Counted from the stretch's first letter, positions 33,752 to 44,819 are shown. The stretch: DNA of 64,000 nt from Rattus norvegicus (GCF_036323735.1 NC_086027.1:89598662-89662661); one strand, 5' to 3'. Notes: generated by a model not told the origin, from the letters alone. Numbers and translations are program-made.

Positions 33752-34872
33752 TTAGTTTCTTGCTTCTTCTAGGGTATAGCTTGCCTCCTTATGTTGGGCT
33801 TTACCATTTATTATCCTTTGTAGTGCTGGATTTGTAGAAAGATATTGTGTAAATTTGGTTTTGTCATGGAATATCTTGGTTTCTCCATCTATGTTAATTG
33901 AGAGTTTTGCAGGATACAGTAACCGGGGCTGGCATTTGTGTTCTCTTAGGGTCTGTATGACATCAGTCCAGGATCTTCTGGCCTTCATAGTTTCTGGAGA
34001 AAAGTCTGGTGTGATTCTGATAGGTCTGCCTTTATATGTTACTTGACCTTTTTCCCTTACTGCTTTTAATATTCTTTCTTTATTTTGTGCGTTTGGTGTT
34101 TTGACCATTATGTGACGGGAGGTGTTTCTTTTCTGGTCCAATCTGTTTGGAGTTCTGAGGCTTCTTGTATGCCTATGGGTATCTCTTTTTTTAGGTTAGG
34201 GAAGTTTTCTTCTATGATTTTGTTGAAGATATTTACTGGTCCTTTGAGCTGGGAGTCTTCACTCTCTTCTATACCTATTATCCTTAGGTTTGATCTTCTC
34301 ATTGAGTCCTGGATTTCCTGTATGTTTTGGACCAGTAGCTTTTTCTGCTTTACATTATCTTTGACAGTTGAGTCAATGATTTCTATGGAATCTTCTGCTC
34401 CTGAGATTCTCTCTTCCATCTCTTGTATTCTGTTGGTGAAGCTTGTATCTACAGCTCCTTGTCTCTTCTTTTGGTTTTCTATATCCAGGGTTGTTTCCAT
34501 GTGTTCTTTCTTGATTGCTTCTATTTCCATTTTTAATTCCTTCAACTGTTTGATTGTGTTTTCCTGGAATTCTTTCAGGGATTTTTGTGTCTCCTCTCTA
34601 TGGGCTTCTATTTGTTTATTTATGTTTTCCTGGAATTCTTTCAGGGATTTTTGCGATTCCTCTCTGTAGGCTTCTACTTGTTCTCTAAGGGAGTTCTTCA
34701 CGTCTTTCTTGAAGTCCTCCAGCATCATGATCAAATATGATTTTGAAACTAGATCTTGCTTTTCTGGTGTGTTTGGATATTCCATGTTTGTTTTTATGGG
34801 AGAATTGGGCTCCGATGGTGCCATGTAGTCTTGGTTTCTGTTGCTTGGGTTCCTGCACTTGCCTCTCGCCAT
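33752..34872 (-). pseudogene. L1 ORF1 (RNA-binding chaperone), one frameshift
   Basis: ORF1p is the trimeric nucleic-acid chaperone that packages L1 RNA. The start MARGKCRN at 34872 opens 254 codons: a long coiled coil with a 22-residue repeat (QKSLKEFQEN twice; 66-bp period at 34561 and 34627), then the RNA-recognition domain. One base appears to be lost near 34157, shifting the frame. The remaining RRM and C-terminal domain (including KGRPIRITPDFSPETMKARR) continue in another frame to the stop at 33752. Apart from this the protein is nearly complete, so the break is probably recent. Confidence 0.95.
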
Positions 34873-35400
34873 CAGATTATCTCTAGTGTTGCTTTGTTCT
34901 GCTATTTCTGACAGTGGCTAGACTGTCCTATAAGCCTGTGTGTCAGGAGTGCTGTAGACCTGTTTTCCTGTTTTCTTTCAGCCAGTTATGGGGACAGAGT
35001 GTTCTGCTTTCGGGCGTGTAGTTTTTCCTCTCTACACGTCTTCAGCTGTTCCTGTGGGCCTGTGTCTTGAGTTCACCAGGCAGGTCACTTGCAGCAGAAA
35101 AGTTGGTCTTACCTGTGGTCCCAAGGCTCAAGTTTGCTCGCGGGGTGCTGACCATGAGCTCTCTGCGGCGGCAGCAACCAGGAAGATCTGCGCCGCCATT
35201 TCCGGGAGCTTCAGTGCACCAGGGTTCCAGATGGCGTTTGGTGTTTTCCTCTGGAATCAGTAATGTGTGCAGTGTGCAGTCTCTTCTGGTTTCCCAGGCG
35301 TGTCTGCCTCTCTGAAGGTTTAGTTCTCCCTCCCACGGGATTTGCGTGCAGAGAATTGTTTATCCGGTCTGTTCCTTCAGGTTCCGGCGGTGTCTCCTTG
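34873..35400 (-). promoter_or_regulatory. L1 5' UTR (internal promoter region)
   Basis: Relatively CpG- and G-rich for the window, with ATGGCGGCGCAGATC-type sequence near 35190-35205 on the minus strand and a short AACTGGCTGAAAG segment before ORF1. By family knowledge this region holds the internal Pol II promoter of rodent L1. The RNF11 retrocopy lies about 1.4 kb downstream in the same orientation, so L1-driven transcription through it is possible but unproven. Confidence 0.85.
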
Positions 35401-35550
35401 CGTATTTCTTATATACATTTCGAGTGTTATTCCCTTTCCCGGTTTCTGGGCAAACATCCCCCTCCCCCCTCCACTTTCTTATCAGTGTTCCCCTCCCCAT
35501 CCTCTCCCCATTGCCGCCCTCCCCCCAACAATCTAGTTCACTCGGGGTTC
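35401..35550 (-). other. Piece of L1 3' UTR at the 5' end of the L1
   Basis: This 150-base segment matches the G-rich L1 3' UTR at about 25425-25575 in the same orientation, yet it sits upstream of the 5' UTR and inside the 16-bp duplication. It stops at ATAAGAAATACG, before the AAGTTAATAAA and A tail seen in other copies. It therefore came in with the L1 insertion, as a 5' transduction of an adjacent L1 end or by a reverse-transcriptase template jump. Confidence 0.85.
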
Positions 35551-35566
35551 GTTTACTGGATTACTT
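35551..35566. repeat. Right target-site duplication of the 10-kb L1 complex
   Basis: GTTTACTGGATTACTT, exact partner of 25352-25367. Confidence 0.97.
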
Positions 35567-35934
35567 AATGGTAGTGTTCATCTTTATGGACAAAGATCAG
35601 ATCATATTTCTATAGCAGAGAAAGCAGGGAGTGCGTGGAGAAGCATGCTAATACATTTGTGAAGAGATCTTAAGTTGTGTTAATCAGGCATAGAACATTA
35701 AGACCTATACATGATTTTATGTAAAGATCAGATCATAGAATTCATATCAAAATCACAAAAATTTAAAATTAGAATTAAATAGTGCAATGTAAGTATTTGC
35801 TTGAAATGTACAGAGTTCTCATATATAAAGCTAAGATAGGAAAGAAATATCCAGGGGCAATAACTACATCTTTGTTTTTTAAGATGATCATTTGAATGTG
35901 ACACAAGATACTGTACTGCTAAGGTAGGAAAGTG

Positions 35935-36126
35935 TTTTCTTTTTAAGATTTATTATATTTATATGAGTACACTGTAGCTATTTTCAGACACACCAGAAGA
36001 GGGCATAGAATTCCATTACAGATATTACAGATGGTTGTGAGCCATGTTTTGGTTGCTGAGAATTGAACTCAGGACCTCTGGAAGAGCAGTCAGTGTTCTC
36101 AGCCACTGAGCCATCTCTCTAGCCCC
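35935..36126 (-). mobile_element. B2-type SINE
   Basis: Minus-strand tRNA-derived SINE starting GGGGCTAGAGAGATGGCTCA, with ACTGCTCTTCCAGAGGTCCT and TGGTGTGTCTGAAAATAGCT blocks and an A/T-rich tail at the left. It is flanked by AGGAAAGTG at 35926-35934 and AGGAAAAGTG at 36127-36136, a duplication differing by one base. Confidence 0.93.
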
Positions 36127-36136
36127 AGGAAAAGTG

Positions 36137-36704
36137 ATTTTAATTTGTAGTAAAAGATGTAAAGATAACGCACACCTTTACAAATATTTAAAGGATGTAT
36201 AGAAAGAAAGATAGAAATCATTAGACCAATTTTGCAATATTTTCACGATGCAAAAAATACAAACAGGAGACTTAATCTAGGAAAAGAAAGTAAGAGTCGC
36301 TTTATAAAGAGTTCATTAGGGCTGATGGGGTTAACATCTTATTTCATGGCCTGTATTAATTCTCCTGGTATGTGGCAGAGAGTGATAAACAAATTATTGG
36401 GATATATTTCCAACAGCAGGACATGGAAAAACTCATTAGCTTCTTTTGGCCTCAAGCTATCAATGTTTCTACCTGTGATTAATGATCCTTTCCATTTGGC
36501 CTCAGCTTTGGAAATACTGCAAGTATTTTTACCTTCTTTTATTTGGGGCATCAAAAGAAAATTCACCATTAAAGGTTAATTTCTCAACCCAAGACATTTC
36601 TTTGTCAGCATGTATAGTAAAAAAAAAATCGTTTGCAAGTAGAAGATTTTAAATTAGAATGACTAAAACTTACACGCACTTTGGCAGTTCTAAATCAAAT
36701 ATTA
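36137..36704. other. Unique DNA, no gene seen
   Basis: A 115-codon open frame on the plus strand at 36232-36579 shows no recognisable domain, so I do not call it a gene. Confidence 0.4.
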
Positions 36705-36832
36705 GCTGAGTGTGGTCATATACACCTTTAATCTCAGCACTCAGGGGGTAGAAGCAAGTGAATCTCTGTGAAGTCAAGCCCTGTCTAGTTGTCATAGCAA
36801 ATTGTAGTCCATCTTAGATTTTTGTCTCAAAA
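36705..36832 (+). mobile_element. B1 SINE, old
   Basis: Forward B1 with GCTGAGTGTGGTCATATACA, TTTAATCTCAGCACTCAGG, GAATCTCTGTGAAGTCAAG and TTTGTCTCAAAA. Substitutions are frequent. Confidence 0.85.
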
Positions 36833-39104
36833 TATTTGTATTGTATTCTAAAAGTATATAAGTACATTTTTATATAGTGTGGATTACATATTATATATGT
36901 ATTACTTATTAAAAAATTTACATATACTAATTTAAGCAGTGTACATCAGCATAGGCATATAGTTATGTAAATAAATATAAAATAGCATGTAACATGTAAG
37001 TATATGTGAATAAACATATAGACATAATTATACATGTCAACTGCAAATGCATGCAAATATGTTAAGCAACAGGACCAGGTACCAGGTCACAGGGTCGCAT
37101 AGTAGGAACATGGGACTTTAATCAGACAGTCCTGTCTCCTGTCTCACTATCCTACTAACTCAGTTTCTCTAAGTCTCATACCCAGTTGGGTTAAGGAAAT
37201 TGACTATGAATTAGCTAATGTGATGTTGAAGGTAGCAAGTCTAGAACAGAGCCGTCAGTCAATAATGAGAACACACAGTGGCTGGGCTCTCATTTTTCAC
37301 TGACCTAAATCTCTGGGTTCTTTCTGACGAATTATGCAAGGCTCTAGTTCACATAGCTTGCAGCACTGTCTGATACGACTATCCCATGGGAAACATGGTT
37401 GCTCCTTCTGCTGCCTTCTGAGCAGCAACAGGACCTTAACACAGAAGTATAAGTTAGTACATTCAGAGAATTAATGTGGTTGCCCCAAGACTTCACAGAA
37501 TCGAGGTACTGATGCCTGCAAACCTTATCCTTCTTGGAGATGTGTTTTCTTATGAAGTGTCGATGAGGGAAATGTGTATGGTTTCATAGATTACGCAATG
37601 AACACACAAATAATCAAGGGCTATAGAGCATTTTACATTTTTTGCAAAACACTTTCACATTTACAAATCTCCTGTCTTTGGTCTCTCATGCTGATGTGAA
37701 GAGGCATTAAGGGATTTTAAAATTAGTTTTCTCATTAAGATAGCGTTTGGCTCTAAAGACCGCATACAGAATCACCCTTGACCTTTTAAAAATATTTTTA
37801 TAAATATCATTTAAAGGAACTGCATTATTATCTTGCCAGAGCACTATTCATATAAAAGTGATATTTTCTTTAAGCCTATTTATATGATTTATTATATGTA
37901 TGTGCACGTATATTTTACATTTTAAATATGCTTATAAATTAGTAGGTTTTTCGATGGCCTTTTGAAAACATTCTTAGTTTTATTTACCCTTCCTCTCTCT
38001 TTCCTCTATATTATCCTCCTCCTCCCTAGTTATATTCCCCTTCCCATCTTTCTTCTTTCTCCCTGTGTCCCACTGTCACTCTCTCCAGGGCTCCTTCTCC
38101 CCTCCTCCTCATGAGGTCCCCTCCTTTCCTGGATCCCAGGGTTATCCTAAGTTACATCACTAAAGCCTGGCTAGTCATCTAGTGAGTCTCAGACCCACAG
38201 GTCTCCACTTCGTATGACTGTGATTCTAAGCATGAATAGCCACACCCATTCTTTTTAAACATAGAGTGTTCTGCAGGGTGAGCCTGGGTACTTATGTTTG
38301 CAATCACTTTACTGGCGGGCTACTTTCCCCGTCCTTTTCTGTCCTTTTCTTCCCCTTTCAAGGGAATTTTCGAATGCCATTCCCTCTCGTTCTAATATTC
38401 TTTCCCATGATAGTCTCAGAAATGTGAAGCCAGCTCAGCTTAGGGAATTTCCTCCCTGTCTTTTAATCTAAATACATAAACGATACTGCTCAAATAAAAT
38501 CTCCTGAATTATCTTTAAATTCATAATATAATTTTAATACTATAATCCATTGTTGCCATCTCTTTCCAAATTCCCCTTTTAAGTTTTTGGTGAATGCCTC
38601 AATGTGCTTCTTTACTGTTTATAGGTCATGCAGATGCCAGAGATTAGAGAAGAAGTCAGAGAGGCTTAGAAGTTATTGCCTTGGTTTCTAGGTTTCAACT
38701 GACTCCATTTGAGACAAAGAAAGAAAGGAACAAAGGCCTGGTGAGTCCTTTCTCTCTGTGTGTAACCACAGGGAGTTATGTCTTTGGGACTAAGTTTCCA
38801 CGAAATGGGAGGTTTAGATGAGGTAGTCCTCAGCTTCCTTCTTCCTGGACTATGAACTCAAAACTGCCACACTCCTCTAGGTCCCACTGAAAGATTTCCT
38901 CAGGGATCTTTGAGTTATATAATTTGTACCATTCCTTCCCTTTTCCTACCTATTTCATTGAAGTAATCATTTGAATTGGTAGTTTTGATAGTTAGAGAAA
39001 TGTAACTGGGGGTAAAATAGCATTAGCTATTAGTCTTATGAGATCCCTTGAATTTATAAACCTGTTTGAGTTCTGTTTAGTGTACATTCCTCCCACTTCT
39101 AAAA
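36833..39104. other. Unique DNA, no gene seen
   Basis: AT-rich sequence with a pyrimidine-rich stretch at about 37985-38130 and no recognised gene. The latter could be an eroded minus-strand L1 3' UTR but I cannot confirm it. Confidence 0.35.
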
Positions 39105-39360
39105 GCTCTCCACTCGAGCATGGCCGTGGATAAAGCTCTGGGCATGTAAGGGTGAGGACTGAGGTCAAATCCACAGCATCCGTATTAAAACAGCAGCAGC
39201 AGCAGCAACAACAACCACATGTGTGGACATGGCAACTTGCCTGTAAAACCAGCCCTCTGAAGGCAGAGGCAAGGGTTTCTGGGGCAAGCCCACTATGAAG
39301 ATTAGAAGAATCAGTGAGCTCTGGGATCATCAAGATATCCTGTTACGATAAATAAAGAGG
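39105..39360 (+). mobile_element. B4/RSINE1-like SINE, diverged
   Basis: A tRNA-like half (GGATAAAGCTCTGGGCATGT...GGTCAAATCCACAGC) is followed by an interrupted CAG/CAA run and a B1-like half (TGGACATGGCAACTTGCCTG, CCCTCTGAAGGCAGAGGC). This arrangement suggests B4/RSINE1. Boundaries are approximate. Confidence 0.55.
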
Positions 39361-39371
39361 AGATTTTACAG

Positions 39372-39497
39372 ATGCCCACACAAGCATATGCACCTGTATG
39401 CACATGCAAACACACATACAGGCAGGTATGCACATGCAAACACACATGCAAGCATGTGTGTACATGCAAACACACATACAAGCATGTGTGTACATCT
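39372..39497 (+). repeat. Short minisatellite, ~30-34 bp period
   Basis: Three to four imperfect units containing CACATGCAAACACACAT and AAGCATGTGTGTACATG, GC-poor and alternating purine/pyrimidine. Confidence 0.85.
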
Positions 39498-40230
39498 CAC
39501 AGACATATAGATTCTTTATTTCCAGTTTTTTCTCTCTAATTTTTTCTTGGCAGTTTGAGAAATAGGAATCTTTGTTTACTCTTTCTTGGAGAATTCAATA
39601 TTTACTGAGATACTTTGCCTATTGATTGGACTTTTGTAAACATCAAATATATTTATTTAAAAATCAAATATCACAAAATTAATTTCTTTCCTATTATCCA
39701 TCAGTGTGCTTATGACTCCTCCATTGACTTCTTTTGAAAGTTGTAAATTGACAAAACTAATTACTTGGCCATTCTTTGTCAGGTCCTCTTTACTTTGAAT
39801 CCATCTTTCTACTTTCCTTGCCATTAAGTGAGTTACATTCTAAGTGGGTCATAAATCCTACAGAATGAGAAAACAAAAGTTAAAGCATTAAATGTACATG
39901 GAAAGCTATACAGAAAATATTAAATAATTCCAAGATGATCTCAGTATATACATGAATATATCTGAGAATTTACTCCTACATTGCATTCAAGGCCCAGTCT
40001 CAAACTTCAAGAGAACAGATGGTTTCTTATGTGTCAACATGAGGGACTGAAAACCTCCTTTGCCTAGTTTAAAAGTATCCCTGTCTTTTCTGAGCAATGC
40101 TTTGAATATATGACTTCATTAACACATAAGAAGTGGGGACTTGACTAAGAACTCCACATCCCTCATGGAAAAGAGATGTTATAGGAGCATCATAACTGAT
40201 CATTGTAATTTAGCAGGAATGAGAAGATAT
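39498..40230. other. Unique DNA, no gene seen
   Basis: No recognised repeat or gene. Confidence 0.4.
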
Positions 40231-40242
40231 AGAAATACTGTA

Positions 40243-40343
40243 GGGGTTGGGGATTTAGCTCAGTGGTAGAGCGCTTGCCTAGGAAGCGCAAGGCCCTGGG
40301 TTTGGTCCCCAGCTCCGAAAAAAAGAACCAAAAAAAAAAAAAA
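40243..40343 (+). mobile_element. ID SINE
   Basis: Core GGTTGGGGATTTAGCTCAGT through CCCTGGGTTTGGTCCCCAGC and an A-rich tail with AAGAACC. The perfect 12-bp duplication AGAAATACTGTA lies at 40231-40242 and 40344-40355. Compared with the copy at 43138 it has GGAAGCG for GCAAGCG and GGTTTGG for GGTTCGG, the latter in the B box. Confidence 0.97.
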
Positions 40344-40355
40344 AGAAATACTGTA

Positions 40356-42332
40356 AAAATGGAGAATGATGGTGGATGCCCTTGACTTTGAAGAGCTGGA
40401 AGATACAGTCATGGATGCAAGACAAGACATGTGAGAGGTACTTGATTTGGACTGGAATCCAGGACACATGAAGACAGTACAAGGACAGCGAGCCACAGTC
40501 AAGAATGTGTCATTTACTGTGCATAGAGGTTTCCCTTTCCTCTCTTTTCACCTTTGAGATAAGACAAATTTTAGACTATAGGTATTCAATTGTCTAACTC
40601 CTCTCTTTTCGTCTACACTAGGAAAGTGTGAGGGCTGTATGATTATTTCGTTTAGGGACAGGTACAGTAGGGTTGATGTGTAGAGATGTGTCTCTTAGCT
40701 AGCACAACTCCATAACACTTAATTACTCCAGTGTCAAGTTTGAGTGGTGAGGCTGTGAAAGGGCCAAAGTCTGAAAGGATATTCTCAAGCAGATACCCTT
40801 TTCTTAGGAAACTCCCTCAGGATCCAGTTTATCAAAATTTTATCCTGTGGCATGAACTGAAGCGTGCAATTTCACATTTAGACAAAATGAAAAGCAGGTT
40901 AGCCAGCCGCTGTAAGACTCTACTAACAAATAACTATGCAGAGCCTTTCTGAAGAGAGCATAAGAACACACAATAGTAGCTGCTTTCACTAACATCTTCA
41001 AATACTTAATATCCCCAACATCCTTCTTCTATCCACTTTCCTTTGAAGATCCTGGGTTTTGGATACAGATTAAAATGTTTTTATGGATTTTAGTTCCCCT
41101 CCCCCAAACGTTCTATATCTGATGTTATTTTAGTTAAAGTTTAGATGGCTGTATGAGTTTCAAAGCAATAGTACAGACGTGGGTTTACTGTCAATTTATC
41201 TGTGTAGTATTGAAAGGTAATGACAAAAATATATTGCAGACAAACTTGAAGTAATCCTTTTCACTCTGGCCGATGGCCCCCTCATTCCATCTGGGTATAT
41301 CATGCAAGGCTGTTTTTGCTGCATTTCTCAAAATGGTCCTGTTAAATGAGCCCTTAATATTGTTTGGAAGCTAGTATTAATTGTCCTGGAAAAAATGTGG
41401 ATTAAATACTTAAATAAAAGTTCATTTGCTAAATGTAACATGAAGGAGTTGCAAAACATGGCACTTGGTTCACATGCACTTGTTCCAAGTAATTGAAATT
41501 TGCTAGTGATTATGAAATAAAGCAATTTTTTTCTCTATACTTGAACAAAAGATTTGTGTCCTGCATATGCTTGGAATCTGCTGAAATAGCTGCTTTCCCA
41601 ACCAGTCTTCCTAACCAAATGAGTCATTTGTTTGCTTCATTTCTTCTTAAGACCTGCGAGGAGGGTTTCCAAGCTGTCCCTCTTGTAGCAGATGGAGTTC
41701 TCACAGGAGTCCATCCCTATAGCAACAACAGCTGCACTGCCGCTTAGTGCTCTATGGATTTCTGAATAGCTTGGAAGGCCATTGCCATCTGAAAACCTCT
41801 CCTTCTACCATTGTGACCCCTGCTGATACCATTTGGATAATGTCTGGTTTGACCCGAATCTCAGAGGAGACTGCTATCTTCCATGTAACTTAAAGAGAAC
41901 ACTCACCATAAAATTAGAATTCTGTGTGGGAAATAGGTATGCTGTTTTTTTCTAGATTCTTCTTTTAAGTCACATGACCTGAGTATTTGACTTAAGTCAT
42001 AAACAGTTATCTGGCATAGACAGGTATATACCTCGAACCTCAAGGTTGAGGAAGCTTCATGTTATGTGGCTTATTGGATTATATCTTCCACAAAGGCATG
42101 GGCCATGATAGAAGTCTTCTAGGAATTAAGTTCAACAGTGAGTACAGGACAAGGGATAAAACAATCTTGCCACATACCCTCTCAGCTGGCAAATACCTAG
42201 TGTAGGCTTTCTAGGTGCTTTTTCAGTAAATTTGTCAGTAGTCTTTCTAATTTCAAACAAGTATTAATACAGCCATAGCACTGGTCATGCATTGCATAAA
42301 CATGGGTGATGACTCCCGCACTGCAGGTTTAA
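40356..42332. other. Unique DNA, no gene seen
   Basis: No recent repeat or gene. The repeat-free stretch around 41500-41760 contains an 84-codon open frame without a recognisable domain. Confidence 0.4.
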
Positions 42333-43460
42333 ATGAGGACCCAGCTATACCTCTCCTGGGCATATACCCAAAAGATGTCCCAACATATAACAAGGACACA
42401 TGCTCCATTATGTTCATAGCAGCCTTATTTATAATAGCCAGAAGCTGGAAAGAACCCAGATGCCCTTCAACAGAGGAATGGATACAGAAAATGTGGTACA
42501 TCTACAAAATGGATTATTACTCAGCTATCAAAAACAATGACCTTATGAAATTCATAGGCAAATGTTTGGAACTGGAAAATATCATCATGAGTGAGGTAAC
42601 CCAATCACAGAAAAACACACATGGTATGCTCTCATTGAAAAGTGAATATTAGCCCAAATGCTCGAATTACCCAAGATGCACAGAACACATGAAACTCAAG
42701 AAGGGTGACCAACATGCAGATGCTTTACTCCTTCTTTGAAAGAGGAACAAGAATACCCTTAGGAGGGGATAGGGAGGCAAAGATTAAAACAGAGGTAGAA
42801 GGAACACCCATTCAGAGCCTGCCCCACATGTGGCCCATACATATACAGCCACCCAATTAGACAAGATGGATGAAGCAAAGAAGTGCAGGCCGACAGGAAC
42901 CGGATGTAGATCTCTCCTGAGAGACACAGCCAGAATACAGCAAATACATAGGCGAATGCCAGCAGCAAACCACTGAACTGAGAACTGGACCCCTGTTGAA
43001 GGAATCAGAGAAAGGACTGGAAGAGCTTGAACCATATGAATAACAATGCCAAGCAACCAGAGCTTCCAGGGACTAAGACACTACCCTGGACTCCAACCTC
43101 ATAGGTAGCAATGAATCGCCTAGTAAGAGCACCAGTGCGGGTTGGGGATTTAGCTCAGTGGTAGAGCGCTTGCCTAGCAAGCGCAAGGCCCTGGGTTCGG
43201 TCCCCAGCTCTGAAAAAAAAAAACAAAAAAAAAAAAAACAAAAAACAAGAGCACCAGTGGAAGGGGAAGCCCTTGGTCCTGCTAAGACTGAGCCCCCAGT
43301 GAACATGATTGTTGGGGGGAGGGCAGTAATGGGGGGAGGATGGGGAGGGGAACACTTATGTAGAAGGGGAGGGGTTAGGGGGATGTTGGCCTGGAAACTG
43401 GGAAAGGGAATAACAATCAAAATGTAAATAAGAAATACTCAAGTTAATAAAGAAAAAAAA
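42333..43460 (+). mobile_element. 5'-truncated L1 3' end, carrying an ID insertion
   Basis: Forward L1 beginning inside the last part of ORF2 (reading DPAIPLLGIY), with the ORF2 stop at about 42650-42652, then 3' UTR with a G-rich tract near 43310-43400 and the end AAGAAATACTCAAGTTAATAAA plus an A-rich tail. The ORF2 remnant of about 105 codons is open to its normal end. An ID element has split the 3' UTR at 43138-43246. A convincing target-site duplication was not found; AGGTTTA on both sides is only weak support. Confidence 0.93.
43138..43246 (+). mobile_element. ID SINE nested in L1 3' UTR
   Basis: Intact-looking ID (TTTAGCTCAGTGGTAGAGCG A-box region, GGTTCGGTCC B-box region) with a long A tail broken by C's. 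It is flanked by the 13-bp duplication AAGAGCACCAGTG at 43125-43137 and 43247-43259. It is the closest of the three to the ID/BC1 core, and younger than the L1 it sits in. Confidence 0.97.
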
Positions 43461-44214
43461 TTATGAGGAAAAAAAACAATGAAGGTTTAGTGGGCGTTCT
43501 GGTCTACTGGCAGCACCAATATAAAGTTTAAAACTTGGAGGGTATTCTTGTGAGAATAATTTCAGCCGATCAATACATTTGACAAATATTACCATAACGA
43601 TGAGTCAAGTGTGTGCAGCAATCCTGTCTTGCTACCAAGACATGCTTTCATTTTTTGCTAAAACCACCATTGTGCAGGATCTAGCATCCTCACCTCCTGC
43701 TACTCTCAAACTTCCTTGAGCTAGTCTACTGAGACTAGTGGTCACAGAAAATCAATGGAGGAGCAGGGTGTGGTTTTAGGATTGAACATTAATGTTTACA
43801 GCCACTGTGGTCTCACTGGGACTTAGATGCATGGGAGAAATAGGTCAGGTGGAAACTTCGAGAAAACCAATTGCTTCTGTTACCAAAAGGCTTTTGCTTA
43901 CCTACACCAGTAAATTATATATTTAGGGATTTTTGAAAGCTAATTTGTATGTCTTAGCTTAAGCTTCATCCATGCTACAACTGTTCTGCAGTGAAAAGGA
44001 GTCTATCCACCAGAGTCCGCACATAATTCTAAACCAACACTTGCTTTGTAGTCTACAGCCTGCATGTCCAGGCTGTCAAAAGGATCATCATTTCCCCCAC
44101 GGTTTGTGTCAGATAAACACAGCTTTCATGTTGCACACTCAGTACAGTGTGATTGCATGTGGCTGCATTGAGAATTTCTTATTTATAGAGTGGAAACACA
44201 GCATCACATGATAT
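43461..44214. other. Unique DNA, no gene seen
   Basis: No recognised repeat or gene. Confidence 0.4.
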
Positions 44215-44684
44215 CTAAAATGCTACGAGCATCGGGGCTACCTTGGACTCCCTCCAAGGACGTTTGGCACTCTTGGAAGTGCTCACAAAGGTACTCATTA
44301 TAACAGGGTCTTGTTTGCAGCACAGCTCATGAATGTGGACCTTGTGGATAGTGTTCCAAGGAAGCTTGGTTTTGCAGGGATGCGTCCCCTTGCCAGAGAA
44401 CTGTGTCTGCTTCCCATACGTGGGTCTCTTATGCTGCCAGCTGTTCGCTGTTATTATCATTTTCAGTCTGCAGCCTGGTACCACTCTCGTGGCTTCCTCT
44501 GGGGTGAGAGGGAAGCAGGGACACCTGCTGCAGATCTCAGGCTGTTCCTTCTTGCTATGGCTGCTTCCAATTGCTTTTTTCCTTCTTCTCCCCAATGCTG
44601 GGCTTGCAACTTGCTTACAATCTCTGTGTACTTACTTTTTTCTTTTAAGCATTGTCTTTGAAAATTTAGCACATGTGTTTCCAT
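44215..44684 (-). other. Unidentified overlapping open frames
   Basis: Two minus-strand frames overlap: 126 codons at 44595-44215 (starts MGRRRKKAIG) and 73 codons at 44684-44463 (starts METHVLNFQR). The composition is less low-complexity than most chance frames here, so an old processed pseudogene is conceivable. I do not recognise the protein and see no poly(A) tail or duplication. Confidence 0.2.
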
Positions 44685-44779
44685 TTTTTGACCCCACTCT
44701 TTTCCCTTCTCCTACGAACTCCTCCTATGTCCCCCTACTTCTCAAACTCATGACTTCTTTTCCTTTAATTATTATTGCT

Positions 44780-44818
<39 letters not shown>
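44780..44818. repeat. (CA)n microsatellite
   Basis: About 18 CA units with CACG at both ends. Confidence 0.96.

Positions 44819-44819
<1 letters not shown>

Larger units (their letters stand above)
25368..35550 (-). mobile_element. Near full-length L1 (rat type), interrupted by RNF11 retrocopy
   Basis: Read on the minus strand: a 5' UTR (35400-34873), ORF1 (34872-33752), ORF2 start at 33692, an interruption by an RNF11 retrocopy at 33503-29776, the rest of ORF2 to its stop at 26125, then a G-rich 3' UTR and A tail. A 16-bp perfect duplication flanks the whole unit. Without the nested material the L1 is about 6.5 kb, close to full length. ORF1 and ORF2 both carry disabling changes, so the element cannot now move by itself. 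The extreme 5' end carries an extra piece of L1 3' UTR (see 35401-35550). Confidence 0.97.

Noticed and set aside
25352..35566. A novel multi-gene system in the 10-kb block
   Set aside because: All parts are explained by L1, an RNF11 retrocopy and a solo LTR; no additional unexplained gene remains.
34085..35615. Plus-strand frames up to 194 codons over L1 ORF1 and 5' UTR
   Set aside because: Antisense of the ORF1 coiled coil or noncoding L1 leader; rich in Phe/Ser as expected for the complement of Glu/Lys codons.
39372..39497. Possible CRISPR-like array of ~30-bp repeats
   Set aside because: Units are contiguous without unique spacers and the genome is mammalian.
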